Position numbers and translations under genes: made by a program | Notes under the pieces: generated by a model | Seen by the model: the letters and a program-made list of their open reading frames with translations, nothing else | Database searches by the model: none | What the model was told of the DNA's origin: nothing | Assembly: GCA_018127705.1 (NCBI GenBank) | Contig: CP072328.1 | Coordinates: 1-64,000 of the forward strand | DNA length: 64,000 nt | Direction: 5' to 3' | Source: TM7 phylum sp. oral taxon 349 | GTDB taxonomy: Bacteria; Patescibacteriota; Saccharimonadia; Saccharimonadales; Saccharimonadaceae | Part shown: positions 32,536-40,940 of the stretch, piece by piece | Position numbering within the stretch: the first letter of the stretch is position 1 | How the letters are laid out: every line of letters begins with the position of its first letter

Positions 32536-33399
32536 ATGCGTGAAATTCTAGGTCAAAATCAAGAATCTGGCGATCAATATACTAAGTTGAGGGAGCAGGA
32601 GTTATCGCAGCTCGGCGAGGAGTTGTCAAGGAAGTTGACGGCGTCGTTGGAGGAGCGCAATGCTGCGTCGTCGCTTGATTCAAGCGGAGATAATACGAGA
32701 GACGATATGATTGATAAGGCGCGGGCTGACGTCGCAGCAGCTTTTGATAGTCCGGCTAATGATAGAGGAAGACAATTGCTTGTTGGTGAAGCGTATAAAG
32801 CAGTGACTTCGGGCGGTGAACGAGCTACGGGCGTCATACGTGCTGAACGGCGACGAGACATTATCATAGACGGTACAGGTGAACGATTCAGGAAGAATGA
32901 GAGTTCATCTTCGGACGAGCGAAATATGTCAAAGTTAGACAAAATGTTTAAACGCCAGGCGGAGCTAGAGGCAAAGGGCACGCCCGTAGAGATGGCAATG
33001 GCTGAAGTTATGCGCGCGTATAGCACTAGCGATAATGCAATTGAGCTTGCTTCAAACCAGCAAGTCCAACCAACAGAACATGCTCCTGACGCCTCAGTAG
33101 ATTACCGGCAACCTGCAGAAGTATTCTCCTCAAAGACAGTAGAAGACGGTAACCCCATAGATCAACCGGAAGAAGAGGCAACTGAACTAGTTGCAGATGG
33201 CGCTGAAACGGGAACAGATCCTGTGCAAGCGGCTGAATCTAAATCAAATCTAGAGCAGGCGCATACGGCGGCGGCAGTACGCCCAGTTGCAGAAAAAATC
33301 AAAGAAATGCCAGTGGCGAATGACGAGGAAAGAGAAGGAGACACCACTCCTGAAGAGCTGATGGCTAGCGCCAGCGAAGAAGGGACGGACGAAAAATAA
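32536..33399 (+). CDS. Hypothetical coiled, acidic protein
   Basis: 287 residues without a recognised domain, signal peptide or membrane segment. The N-terminal third is strongly helical (KLREQELSQLGEELSRKL), the middle has a basic block (IRAERRRDIIIDGTGERFR) and MSKLDKMFKRQAELEAKG, and the C-terminal third is Glu/Pro/Ala-rich and probably disordered. TTGACA and TAGAGT with a 17-bp spacer lie at about 32482-32510. It is followed after 3 bp by a related unknown gene. The two may form one complex; function unknown. Confidence 0.6.
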   Translation: MREILGQNQESGDQYTKLREQELSQLGEELSRKLTASLEERNAASSLDSSGDNTRDDMIDKARADVAAAFDSPANDRGRQLLVGEAYKAVTSGGERATGVIRAERRRDIIIDGTGERFRKNESSSSDERNMSKLDKMFKRQAELEAKGTPVEMAMAEVMRAYSTSDNAIELASNQQVQPTEHAPDASVDYRQPAEVFSSKTVEDGNPIDQPEEEATELVADGAETGTDPVQAAESKSNLEQAHTAAAVRPVAEKIKEMPVANDEEREGDTTPEELMASASEEGTDEK

Positions 33400-33402
33400 A
33401 TC

Positions 33403-33771
33403 GTGGAAAGTACAGAAGCAGCAGCGGTCGAGACTGAGAATACTATACAGGAGGCGCAAAAGAATACCGTTAGTCAAGAGCAGAGTAGCGCAGAGTTTGA
33501 CCAAAGGAGTGCTGGCAGGGAAGTTTATAGTTTCTTTCAATCATACGAGCCTCTTTTGAGTGCAGGGGCTCGGAAGGACCTTGTAAGGAGGATTAGGAAT
33601 AATGAGTTACGTATAACGCCGGATGTAATAGCTGAAATACGGAAGGTGGAGCAGGAGTTTCCTCGTGGATCTGGGGTTTGGAAAGAAGCTGGTCGTCAAA
33701 AGGGCTCAGCGCTGCAACGTGCCGCTTATGAAGCGCATTCTAGACTAGACAGTATTGTGTCAATTTTGTAA
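33403..33771 (+). CDS. Hypothetical protein downstream in the same operon
   Basis: 122 residues starting with GTG. The first 40 residues are Glu/Gln-rich and resemble the tail style of the preceding gene; residues about 42-120 are helical and basic (LLSAGARKDLVRRIRNNELRI). No motif is recognised. It starts 3 bp after the previous stop, so co-translation is likely. A terminator follows at 33873-33903. Confidence 0.55.
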   Translation: MESTEAAAVETENTIQEAQKNTVSQEQSSAEFDQRSAGREVYSFFQSYEPLLSAGARKDLVRRIRNNELRITPDVIAEIRKVEQEFPRGSGVWKEAGRQKGSALQRAAYEAHSRLDSIVSIL

Positions 33772-33785
33772 ACTACGCCGAATTA

Positions 33786-33821
33786 GGTACAGTCAACTAA
33801 CATGGAACAAGCGTAAATTTT
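33786..33821 (-). mobile_element. Short IS1595-family end remnant
   Basis: GGTACAGTCAACTAACATGG matches the outer end of the intact IS1595 copy (GGTTCAGTCAACTAACCCGG) at 17 of 20 positions. On the minus strand the adjoining bases still encode the transposase ending KFTLVPC plus stop, comparable with RFTLVPR of the copy near 16560. Only about 36 bp survive. Confidence 0.65.
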
Positions 33822-33872
33822 AGGTATGTTACAATAACAGCGTTAACGTACCATGTTGTATGATTAGCCCTT

Positions 33873-33903
33873 GAAGTGTCCTCACGGGCACTTCTTGTTT
33901 TTT
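33873..33903 (+). terminator. Intrinsic terminator
   Basis: GAAGTGTCC (33873-33881) pairs with GGGCACTTC (33886-33894), loop TCAC, followed by TTGTTTTTT. It ends the operon 32536-33771 or a short transcript from a TACAAT box near 33831. The stretch 33904-34060 shows nothing else that I can identify. Confidence 0.85.
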
Positions 33904-34060
33904 ACAATAATCTGAAGATTTTTTAAGAAGTTTATCAAAATCACGTCGCCAATAGGGATAAATAGGGGAAACGCCGTAATGCTAACTATTCTGAGTTATT
34001 TAAGGATCTATTAACTTATCTATGGGTAGGGTGTTTTGGGTTGGGTAAGTGTACCAGGTA

Positions 34061-34906
34061 TTACAAACGAAGTTTCGCGAGCAGTTTATCGACAATATCC
34101 GGACTCGCTTCTTTCATCGGCAAACGCGCTGCTAACATATCAACAAGATTTTCACCAACTTCAGTTGGGAAGTAAATATTCTGTCCTAGCTGAAAGCGTT
34201 TTCGCGGTATGAGTACAACATGATTTGCCGTTTCCTGCTTCACAACACTGAACGACTTGAATTGATCAAACGTATATAGCCGATCATTTACGTAAATTCC
34301 TTTGCGACTTACTATGTAGTCGATCGTCGCTGGCGGGCGGCGAACATACAACGCCAATGCTACTGCCATCACCGGTACGAGCACCGCAAATGTTGGCGAT
34401 TTGAATACAAAAATTGCTACCGCAATGAGCGCAAGTACGACAACGCCGAATCCGACATACCAAATTGGCTCGTGTTGGTGCTGCATATACTCAAGCGCCT
34501 GCCAGCGAACAAGAATCTCATCGTCAGGGAGATCGTCAGCTGTCGTGTCATCTGTAGCATCAGGCTGATCTGGTAATTCTTGAGTAGGCGGTTCAGCAGT
34601 TTGTTGCGACACCGCTGCAGCGGCAGGGTCAGGCAGTTCAGAAGAGGACGAAGAAGTCACAGGTACTTCAGAGGAAACAGCCTGCGGTGCTAGCTGGGTC
34701 TCCGGTACTGCTGCCATCGGCGCCTCTTCTTGTACTGCAGAAAATTCGGTGGACGAAGTTGCCACTACCGGCGACACTTCAGATGCCGCTGTAGGTTCAG
34801 CCGGCGGTACCGCTTGTGCCGTATCTTGAATCGGCTGATACGCCCCATGCGCAGTTGATTGCGCTGGCTGTTGCCAATCTTGAGTTTGTGACTCTTGGTC
34901 TTGCAT
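34061..34906 (-). CDS. Membrane protein with disordered N-terminus and PH-like C-terminal domain
   Basis: 281 residues. The first 140 are Gln/Pro/Glu/Ser/Ala-rich and probably disordered. Two adjacent helices (WYVGFGVVVLALIAVAIFVF and FAVLVPVMAVALALYV, about 150-190) form a hairpin. The last 90 residues (DYIVSRKGIYVNDRLYTFDQFKSFSV) look like a small beta-rich PH-like domain of the kind often linked to a two-helix hairpin. TACAAT ends 6 nt before ATG 34906, fixing the start. It stands next to tRNA-Ser and the pilin locus. Function unknown; the cytoplasmic tail could scaffold envelope proteins. Confidence 0.65.
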   Translation of the reverse strand: MQDQESQTQDWQQPAQSTAHGAYQPIQDTAQAVPPAEPTAASEVSPVVATSSTEFSAVQEEAPMAAVPETQLAPQAVSSEVPVTSSSSSELPDPAAAAVSQQTAEPPTQELPDQPDATDDTTADDLPDDEILVRWQALEYMQHQHEPIWYVGFGVVVLALIAVAIFVFKSPTFAVLVPVMAVALALYVRRPPATIDYIVSRKGIYVNDRLYTFDQFKSFSVVKQETANHVVLIPRKRFQLGQNIYFPTEVGENLVDMLAARLPMKEASPDIVDKLLAKLRL

Positions 34907-34997
34907 GTATTCATTGTACCATGAGCAGGTTCTATTCGTATACCTACGTCGCCACTACACCAAAAAATGACCCACGCTAGGTCATTCTCTCTGCTCT

Positions 34998-35090
34998 TGG
35001 CGGAGGAGGGGAGATTCGAACTCCCGCTGCAGGTCTCCCCACACTAACGATTTAGCAAACCGTCCCCTTCAGCCACTTGGGTACTCCTCC
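34998..35090 (-). tRNA. tRNA-Ser (anticodon GCT)
   Basis: Class II tRNA on the minus strand with acceptor GGAGGAG/CTCCTCC, CCA encoded at 34998-35000, T-arm GAGTTCGAATCTC and a long variable arm. The anticodon stem ACGGT/ATCGT (one G-T pair) encloses loop TTGCTAA, so the anticodon is GCT, reading AGC/AGU. Confidence 0.94.
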
Positions 35091-35212
35091 ATTTGCAAAA
35101 TAAAATACCTCACTAGTGTAGCATAATCTCAGGCTGTTGCCTAGGGGAATAGTCCGTCGTATACTATGAGATAGGCGTATACGTAAATTCGCTAAGGAGA
35201 TGTACATCTATC

Positions 35213-35653
35213 ATGAAATATATTCGCATCATTTTTGGATCACTCGTCGCAGCAGGAGCAATCGTCCTCGCAAATAACTTAATTGCAGCAGCGATCGGAG
35301 GCGGCATCGCCGGCGGTGCACTTTCTGCACGCGGTTCAGATCAACCGGCAAATTTGTTTGGCGATACTGGCGTATTCGCGCAAATTAGCAGTATTTTATT
35401 GTTCATTATCGGCGCCGTTGCCGTTATTATGCTGATTATTGGCGGTCTGCGCTATGTCGTCTCGGGTGGCGACGCATCAAAAGTACAAGATGCTAAGAAT
35501 ACGATTTTATACGCACTCGTTGGTATCGTCGTAGCAATTTTAGCGTACGCAGCTGTTAACTTCGTTATCGGCAGCTTCATACCAAGCGCAACAAACCTAA
35601 CTGGCGGTACCGGAGGTGGCGCTACCGGTCCATACGGCGCATCTACTCGCTAG
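35213..35653 (+). CDS. VirB2/TrbC-like pilin (T4SS_pilin family)
   Basis: 146 residues. A signal-like first helix (residues 5-30) is followed by an extracytoplasmic turn and two hydrophobic helices joined by a short loop: ISSILLFIIGAVAVIMLIIGG (about 60-80) and NTILYALVGIVVAILAYAAV (about 100-120). The loop carries YVVSGGDASKVQDAK, a pattern repeated in the other pilin-like genes at 38317-40804. Such proteins polymerise into conjugative-type pili or form membrane channels of type IV secretion systems. It has a Gly/Thr-rich C-terminus. AAGGAG precedes the ATG. It lies 2.7 kb from the minus-strand pilin run and is transcribed the other way. Confidence 0.85.
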   Translation: MKYIRIIFGSLVAAGAIVLANNLIAAAIGGGIAGGALSARGSDQPANLFGDTGVFAQISSILLFIIGAVAVIMLIIGGLRYVVSGGDASKVQDAKNTILYALVGIVVAILAYAAVNFVIGSFIPSATNLTGGTGGGATGPYGASTR

Positions 35654-37034
35654 TTTTCAATAACGTAAAACCGGCTGAATCGGCAACAACCGGCTTCCAT
35701 CCATTGCGTCGCAGCTCCTTTGCGAACGCTGTATCTGTTAAGACTGCAGTGCAGACAATATGGAACCGCGCAAATTCGCGTTGGCGAAATGACGCGTCAC
35801 GTACAACACGGTAATAATTATCCATTAATTTCGCACCACCGTAGCGCCAGCTCGGCATCCGTCCGTCAATATACACTTTTTGCCTCGGCGCACGCCATAT
35901 CAGATAGCCGCCGATATTGTAATCATTGTATAAATTGCCATGGCTGCATACGCCAGCTTGCAACGACTGCGCAATTTCACGCGGATACCGCGACTCCGCC
36001 ACCACGCGTACATCCATGAGATCCCGCCACATTAAATAACCCCCAAAACTAACAATGATAAGTGCGAGCGCTATCATCAACGGACGAATCGCCTGCAGGC
36101 GTTCACGAATATGCGCCCAGGGCAATGGCGCCACCGCCATCATATGCACAATATCCGCAACCGCAAATACAACAAGAATAGGCACATTGCGTACGCTCAT
36201 CACTGTTCCAATGATCAAAAACGTAGGGAAGGCCAGCGCTGTTCGCCATACCGAGCGCGTATAACAATAACGGCACGTTGCCCATACCGCTGCTAGCAGC
36301 GCAACTTCAATACTAAACGCCAGCGACCGCCATTCACTAATCCGCCCATGCAGAGAACGGTCGCCAAGTGTACGTATAATTTCAATGTAAATCGCCGCCC
36401 CATAGGGCGTCACTGCCGTCGCAAGTACGCTCACAACCATAATTACCGCCGACCGCCACGACGGACGCGCAACTAGCCGGTATGCAATGTATGCAAGCCC
36501 AACAATAAATCCACCATGTAAGTTTGCCCACGCTAGCATTAAAAAGGGAATAAGCCAGTGCGTACGTCGCGATGCCCTAAATAGCTCATATAGTATCGCA
36601 GTGCACAGCACCGTCCATGCAATCGCGCGTACGCCCGCAAACGGCAAACATGTAATAGCCCCGACAAGCACGATCGCCGACAGCCGGCACCGCCGCGCTA
36701 CTAACCAAAGCGCTATCGTCCATACCGCAGCATAGAGGAATGCCACGAGCGTATAGCCGCCAAGATGATGCGTCGCTGCAAGTACCATGTCACTGAGCCA
36801 TTCATGATTAATCCACGGGAAATGCTGCGCCGAAAATGTAAAAATATCATGCGTAGGGATACCGTGCACCCAATAATACTGTCCCGCCGCTAAATGCCAG
36901 CCAAAATCCGGGTCAATAATTCCAAACCCGCGCACAAAGAATAACGCAAATACGACTCCATACACAAACCACGCCGGTAATACATAAAGGCGTAGCCACC
37001 AGGGATATTTCGCTGTTCTTTGACGGTGCTTCAT
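35643..37034 (-). CDS. Polytopic membrane protein, GT-C glycosyltransferase-like
   Basis: 463 residues with about ten hydrophobic helices. The first loop has IIDPDFGWHLAAGQYYWVHGIPTHDIFTF and then PWINHEWLSDM, a pattern seen in bacterial GT-C-like membrane proteins: an acidic loop after TM1, a WHL motif and a later HEWL. Such enzymes use polyprenyl-linked sugars to glycosylate on the outer face. The C-terminal 110 residues form an extracytoplasmic domain (IGGYLIWRAPRQKVYIDGRMPSWRYGG). The start at ATG 37034 is preferred to GTG seven codons upstream. Its 3' end overlaps the pilin gene by 11 bp. It might glycosylate pilins or surface proteins, an inference from position only. Confidence 0.65.
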   Translation of the reverse strand: MKHRQRTAKYPWWLRLYVLPAWFVYGVVFALFFVRGFGIIDPDFGWHLAAGQYYWVHGIPTHDIFTFSAQHFPWINHEWLSDMVLAATHHLGGYTLVAFLYAAVWTIALWLVARRCRLSAIVLVGAITCLPFAGVRAIAWTVLCTAILYELFRASRRTHWLIPFLMLAWANLHGGFIVGLAYIAYRLVARPSWRSAVIMVVSVLATAVTPYGAAIYIEIIRTLGDRSLHGRISEWRSLAFSIEVALLAAVWATCRYCYTRSVWRTALAFPTFLIIGTVMSVRNVPILVVFAVADIVHMMAVAPLPWAHIRERLQAIRPLMIALALIIVSFGGYLMWRDLMDVRVVAESRYPREIAQSLQAGVCSHGNLYNDYNIGGYLIWRAPRQKVYIDGRMPSWRYGGAKLMDNYYRVVRDASFRQREFARFHIVCTAVLTDTAFAKELRRNGWKPVVADSAGFTLLKTSE

Positions 37035-37080
37035 GATATAAAAAACGAGTAACACTAGTTAAACATTGGTTACTCTTATT

Positions 37081-37171
<91 letters not shown>

Positions 37172-37607
37172 TACCGATTTATTATATCAAATAGTTACCA
37201 TACAAGAAAACGATTAAACGTAAGAACAGCCATGCCCCGCGACTCTGTTGCAAATTTAAGCCTATAGTAGGGAAGTCTTATAATAGCGATCAGATTAAGT
37301 ATGTCAAAACCATATTTCATAGCGTCCAGACATACTCAAAGAGCGTATTCATTACTGAGCTAACTATAATCGGTATTCGCTCACATGCCGCACCCGTATC
37401 AATAGAATATGGTATTGGAGCATAATCAGCGCTTCATTGCTGACTTTTCATATGCAATACAGCAACAGCATCACTTCGATACGATGTTATTTTTACAATT
37501 ATCACATAAAATTGCATCAATCATACCGTAGAAACAACAGTAGTGAAAGACGGAACAGCACAGAGCAATCCCTTCATTGTAATTTTTACGTTACTGTTAC
37601 GATATAG
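37172..37607. other. Intergenic stretch without recognisable genes
   Basis: About 435 bp of AT-rich sequence between tRNA-Ser(TGA) and the Hsp20 promoter. I see no frame with coding character, no RNA gene and no long repeat. A CTCTGTTGCAAA stretch near 37248 resembles insertion-sequence ends of the IS6 type, but no transposase trace accompanies it. Confidence 0.5.
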
Positions 37608-37636
37608 TTGATTATACCGCAACCATTAGCTATAAT
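37608..37636 (+). promoter_or_regulatory. hsp20 promoter
   Basis: TTGATT (37608-37613) and TATAAT (37631-37636) with a 17-bp spacer. The leader is about 40 nt and carries GTGGAGGATATC before ATG 37685, so this gene uses a Shine-Dalgarno rather than a leaderless start. No CIRCE element is visible. Confidence 0.75.
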
Positions 37637-37684
37637 GTAGTCATACAATCTGTCAAATAGCCGATGAGTAAAGTGGAGGATATC

Positions 37685-38185
37685 ATGGCACGCAAGAAAA
37701 ATGATGATTTGTTGATTGAAGACGAGCTGGCTGCAGCGTTTTTGAATGATGACAGCATGGATCTAACAGAGCCGGTTGCTGCACCGCAGGCCACAGCAAC
37801 TGCACCAGCGCCAACAGCAACCGACGCGAATGCAGCCTGGAATGATCAAGAAGAGGAATTCCCAGGGCAGCTCGCAGTTGACGTATACGAGACAGACGAG
37901 AGTCTAGTTATTAAGGCGCGCACTGCCGGCGTCAATAAACAAGATCTTGACGTTAGTATCTCCGACGGTATTCTCACGATCAGCGGTACGTTATCAAGCG
38001 GAGACGACACAACCGTATCACGCTGGCACATTCAAGAGTGCTACTGGGGTGAATTTAGCCGCACACTCGCATTGCCTGTTGCCGTAAAAGAGGATGAGGT
38101 ATCAGCAATATTAAAAGACGGCGTCCTGACAATCAGCTTCGTCAAAGTCAAACAAGAGCAAGCGAAGAAGATCGCGATTCAGTAA
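37685..38185 (+). CDS. Small heat shock protein (Hsp20/alpha-crystallin)
   Basis: 166 residues. After a disordered Ala/Pro/Thr-rich N-terminal arm (about 1-60), the alpha-crystallin domain covers about 65-155: LAVDVYETDESLVIKARTAGVNKQDLDVSI, then SRWHIQECYWGEFSRTLALP and the C-terminal strand DGVLTISFVK. It should act as an ATP-independent holdase chaperone. ATG 37685 is preferred because of the GGAGG seven bases upstream. A hairpin terminator follows at 38209-38238. Confidence 0.93.
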   Translation: MARKKNDDLLIEDELAAAFLNDDSMDLTEPVAAPQATATAPAPTATDANAAWNDQEEEFPGQLAVDVYETDESLVIKARTAGVNKQDLDVSISDGILTISGTLSSGDDTTVSRWHIQECYWGEFSRTLALPVAVKEDEVSAILKDGVLTISFVKVKQEQAKKIAIQ

Positions 38186-38208
38186 TGCAAGTACTGTAAG
38201 AATTATAT

Positions 38209-38238
38209 AAAAATAGCCTTCTGGATAAGGCTATTTTT
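38209..38238 (+). terminator. Intrinsic terminator of hsp20
   Basis: AAAAATAGCCTT (38209-38220) pairs with AAGGCTATTTTT (38227-38238), loop CTGGAT, ending in a T-run; it may work on both strands. Confidence 0.85.
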
Positions 38239-38270
38239 AATTAAACAGGACTCAAAAATTAACCGTAATA

Positions 38271-38298
38271 AATAAGCGCTTCGTTTGAAGCGCTTATT
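38271..38298 (-). terminator. Hairpin after the pilin gene run
   Basis: AATAAGCGCTTC (38271-38282) pairs perfectly with GAAGCGCTTATT (38287-38298) around GTTT. It stands 19 bp after the stop of the last minus-strand pilin gene. The following minus-strand bases are T-rich but not a pure run. Confidence 0.75.
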
Positions 38299-38316
38299 AT
38301 GCCGCAAGTAATAAGC

Positions 38317-38736
38317 TCAACTCGTTGAATTTGAGGCAAAGCTTGTAAGAACGAAGTTAACCGCAGCGTAGGCGAGAAGCGCCACAACAATACCAACAAT
38401 CGAATAGAGAATCGTGTTTTTCGCATTCTGCACGGCGGTCTGGTCACCTTGCGACGTCGTATAGCGAATACCGCCGATAATCAGCATAATCACCGATACA
38501 GCGCCAATGATGAAGAGGAGCACATTCGTAATTGTTTGAAATATAGCCGTCTTACCTTCGCAGCCTTCCTCCGTACCAAATAGACACTCACCTTGATCGT
38601 TACCTCTCGCCGAGCTGGCGCCATTTTTAACCGATAGTCCTTCAACAGCGAATACCGGCGCCGAACCGACAGACAGCACCAATGCAGGCACTGCAAGCAG
38701 TGCGAGAACGTGGTCTTTTGTAATTCTTAACTTCAT
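38317..38736 (-). CDS. VirB2/TrbC-like pilin
   Basis: 139 residues. Signal peptide with likely cleavage after PVFA (about residue 30), then an SSARGNDQGECLFGTEEGCEG loop with a possible disulfide, and two hydrophobic helices (TNVLLFIIGAVSVIMLIIGG and NTILYSIVGIVVALLAYAAVNFV) around YTTSQGDQTAVQNAK. This is the closest relative of the plus-strand pilin at 35213, sharing LLFIIGAV and AKNTILY. AAAGAAAGGG precedes the ATG and a TATAAT box is near 38783-38788 on the minus strand, so it may be transcribed separately from the upstream five, from which it is 98 bp apart. Confidence 0.85.
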   Translation of the reverse strand: MKLRITKDHVLALLAVPALVLSVGSAPVFAVEGLSVKNGASSARGNDQGECLFGTEEGCEGKTAIFQTITNVLLFIIGAVSVIMLIIGGIRYTTSQGDQTAVQNAKNTILYSIVGIVVALLAYAAVNFVLTSFASNSTS

Positions 38737-38834
38737 ATAGTTATATCCCTTTCTTTATACAAAATTACGCTTACTTTCATTATATACCATATAATACCAT
38801 ACTGTGGAAAGAATTTTTCTCAAGAAACTATATA

Positions 38835-39257
38835 CTATCTAGAACGCGCAACCAGCGTAGGAGATGTCGGCGCAGAGGCGATGCCAAATTGTAGAAGCAC
38901 AAAGTTTACGATCGCATAAGCAGCAATCGCCACAACAAGCCCAACGACCGCATAAAGAATCGTGTTCTTCGCACTAGACACGGCTGTCTGGTCACCTTGC
39001 GACGTCGCATATTTAATACCGCCAATGACAATCATAACAACACAGACTGCCCCAAGGACAAACAACAGAATACCAACAATTATCTTTATAATGTCACCTA
39101 CCGTCATACTTGCACCAGTAGAGCTAACCTGGTTAACGCCATTTCTAACGCATTGCTCTGCTGTCCCACAATCGGCGGCATATGCTAGCGATGGCGCCAC
39201 AGCACCTCCTGCTAATACCAGAGCGAGCGCTATTATCACTTGTCGTATTTTCATCAT
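38835..39257 (-). CDS. VirB2/TrbC-like pilin
   Basis: 140 residues with a signal peptide ending near AYAAD (residue 28) and an ectodomain loop containing CGTAEQC. Two hydrophobic helices, IIVGILLFVLGAVCVVMIVIGG and YAVVGLVVAIAAYAIVNFVLL, flank YATSQGDQTAVSSAKNTIL, almost the same loop as in the gene at 38317. The start overlaps the stop of the preceding gene by one base, showing co-translation. Last of a tightly packed run of five genes. Predicted pilus or channel subunit in the cell membrane. Confidence 0.83.
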   Translation of the reverse strand: MMKIRQVIIALALVLAGGAVAPSLAYAADCGTAEQCVRNGVNQVSSTGASMTVGDIIKIIVGILLFVLGAVCVVMIVIGGIKYATSQGDQTAVSSAKNTILYAVVGLVVAIAAYAIVNFVLLQFGIASAPTSPTLVARSR

Positions 39258-39640
39258 TACACTCCTTGTTTTACATTATCTATCACATAGCTTACTATGA
39301 CCGTCGCGAAAAGAGCCACGAGAAGTCCGGCAACCGCATAAATGATCGCTTGACGAGCCTTTTTTACTTTCGTTTGGTCGCCCTGCGACAGAGCCATTTG
39401 AAATCCTGCGATCACAATGATAAGAATAGAAATTGACGCTAACGCTTGTATCGCCACGCGAATTGCTTGCCCAGCAACGTTTTTTCCGTCTTTATCGCTG
39501 CTTAAATTATTCTCACAGGCAATATTATCTATGCCCAACGTTTGGCAGTCTGTAAGCTTAATTGCATGCGACACCGGTGCAAGCATAGCACTCGCAGCAA
39601 CCGCACAGCAAACAGTACATAGCAGCCACCGGCGAATCAT
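39257..39640 (-). CDS. VirB2/TrbC-like pilin
   Basis: 127 residues. Signal peptide with APVSHA near residue 26, ectodomain with two Cys (LTDCQTL, NIACENN), then helices ALASISILIIVIAGFQM and AIIYAVAGLLVALFATVIVSYV around ALSQGDQTKVKKAR. The GDQTxV/AR loop ties it to its neighbours although overall sequence differs. It overlaps the upstream gene by 4 bp and the downstream gene by 1 bp. Confidence 0.8.
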   Translation of the reverse strand: MIRRWLLCTVCCAVAASAMLAPVSHAIKLTDCQTLGIDNIACENNLSSDKDGKNVAGQAIRVAIQALASISILIIVIAGFQMALSQGDQTKVKKARQAIIYAVAGLLVALFATVIVSYVIDNVKQGV

Positions 39641-39954
39641 AATTTTAGCGCCCCCAGTACAATGTGCGTAATGCCAAATGCAAAGAATATAATTGCTAGC
39701 CCTATAAGAGCACCGAGAATTGTATTCTTCGCACGCGCCACTTGCTGCTCATTATCTTGCGAGAGGGTATAGTAAAACCCGGCGATCACGACCACAGCAA
39801 CAGCGATAACGCCAGACCAAAAATATACCGTATCCAGAAGGTTAGACAGCTTAATATTTTTTGCTTCTTCAGAAATTGCAACCGACGACGTGTTATCACC
39901 CCCTCCAGTCGTTATCTTCGTCGCCGCTAATATCAGCCAAGATGGAATCATCAT
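39637..39954 (-). CDS. VirB2/TrbC-like pilin, short form
   Basis: 105 residues, the shortest of the set. The N-terminal hydrophobic stretch (MIPSWLILAATKITTGGG) is short for a signal peptide. Two helices, VYFWSGVIAVAVVVIAGFYY and ILGALIGLAIIFFAFGITHIVL, flank TLSQDNEQQVARAKNT, the pilin loop with altered residues. It overlaps both neighbours by 4 bp. Likely a subunit or assembly partner of the same structure. Confidence 0.75.
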   Translation of the reverse strand: MMIPSWLILAATKITTGGGDNTSSVAISEEAKNIKLSNLLDTVYFWSGVIAVAVVVIAGFYYTLSQDNEQQVARAKNTILGALIGLAIIFFAFGITHIVLGALKL

Positions 39955-40406
39955 CTTATTGCCGCTCCTATTGCGTTCACTATTGATGCAGCCAGAATCG
40001 CAATCGCCATACCGATCAAAGCATTCGTAATCGTCTTTCGGGCTTTCGCCATGCCATCAGGCGAGCTAGAATTCGTCATATATTCAAAGCCGCCGCGTAT
40101 CAAGAAAAACACCGCTGCATACGCCGCAAGCATGAGAGCAGCCTGGAGCAGATTTGCGCCTATCTTAGCGCCGGTCTTCACAACATCTACCTCTTCGCCG
40201 TTTTTTATCGGCGCAAACTCGCATCCGCTGCCGCCTGATAGACCATTGTACCACGCTGGCATGCCAAACAACGATGCGTCGCAGCCGCCGCTCTTTGGCT
40301 TTGCTATTGCTATTGGCTCCTCGGCATGCGCAGCTGTTGATAAGGAAGTGCTGCATAAGCCACCTCCCGCCAGCACAATCGCCAACAAAATAATAGTACG
40401 TTTCAT
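39951..40406 (-). CDS. VirB2/TrbC-like pilin with Cys-bearing ectodomain
   Basis: 151 residues. Signal peptide with STAAHA near residue 28, an ectodomain of about 60 residues with two Cys (SGGCDASLFG, GSGCEFAP), and two helices (LLQAALMLAAYAAVFFLIRGG; TNALIGMAIAILAASIVNAIGAA) around FEYMTNSSSPDGMAKARKTI. The helix-loop-helix part follows the T4SS pilin pattern with a different loop. It overlaps the next gene downstream by 4 bp and the previous one by 1 bp. Confidence 0.75.
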   Translation of the reverse strand: MKRTIILLAIVLAGGGLCSTSLSTAAHAEEPIAIAKPKSGGCDASLFGMPAWYNGLSGGSGCEFAPIKNGEEVDVVKTGAKIGANLLQAALMLAAYAAVFFLIRGGFEYMTNSSSPDGMAKARKTITNALIGMAIAILAASIVNAIGAAIR

Positions 40407-40804
40407 CAGGTAAATATCCCTCCTGGAATGAGCCAGTTAAGCCCAAGATACATTAATGCAAACGCCACGATTCCAATCACGGTGTTCATAATGATTTTTT
40501 TTGCTTTTGCAATCATATCGGCATTTCCGCCGGCGCTTGAATATAATATACCTGCATAAATAATCGCTCCGGTCGCCGCCAGCCCCACAAGGGCGATCAT
40601 GATATTGAGAACCCAGATTAGAAGCTTCCAAATAGCAGTATTAGACACGTCGCTGCTTCCTGCTTTCTTATCGGCAGCATCGCAAATACTCTTGGGTAGC
40701 GCTGCACACTCCAATGCCCTCGCTGTGAATGGCGCAAGAATAACATAGTATATGCCCATAGCGGCAACGATACATAATCCAGTAGCTATTAGTCTTTGCT
40801 TCAC
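40406..40804 (-). CDS. VirB2/TrbC-like pilin, first gene of the run
   Basis: 132 residues starting with GTG 40802-40804. Signal-like first helix (LCIVAAMGIYYVILAPF), Cys-bearing short ectodomain (LECAALPKSICDAADKK) and two helices (WVLNIMIALVGLAATGAIIYAGI; TVIGIVAFALMYLGLNWLIPGG) around LYSSAGGNADMIAKAKKIIMN. A TTATAT box 6 nt before the GTG suggests a leaderless transcript for the whole run of five. It is divergent from the giant VirB6-like gene at 40941. Confidence 0.75.
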   Translation of the reverse strand: MKQRLIATGLCIVAAMGIYYVILAPFTARALECAALPKSICDAADKKAGSSDVSNTAIWKLLIWVLNIMIALVGLAATGAIIYAGILYSSAGGNADMIAKAKKIIMNTVIGIVAFALMYLGLNWLIPGGIFT

Positions 40805-40940
40805 GATGGTATATAATCTTTCTACACCCTATAGTGTACTCATAAATACAACTATACGCAACTAGTCCACGTATTCACAGCGTGCTAACTTCCTCCATAT
40901 AATTGACTTTTTAGCATAAAAGTGTTAACATAAAGAAGTT

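Noticed and set aside
37240-37270. IS6-type insertion end (CTCTGTTGCAAA)
   Set aside because: Only a 12-bp resemblance, with no partner end and no transposase trace in the gap.
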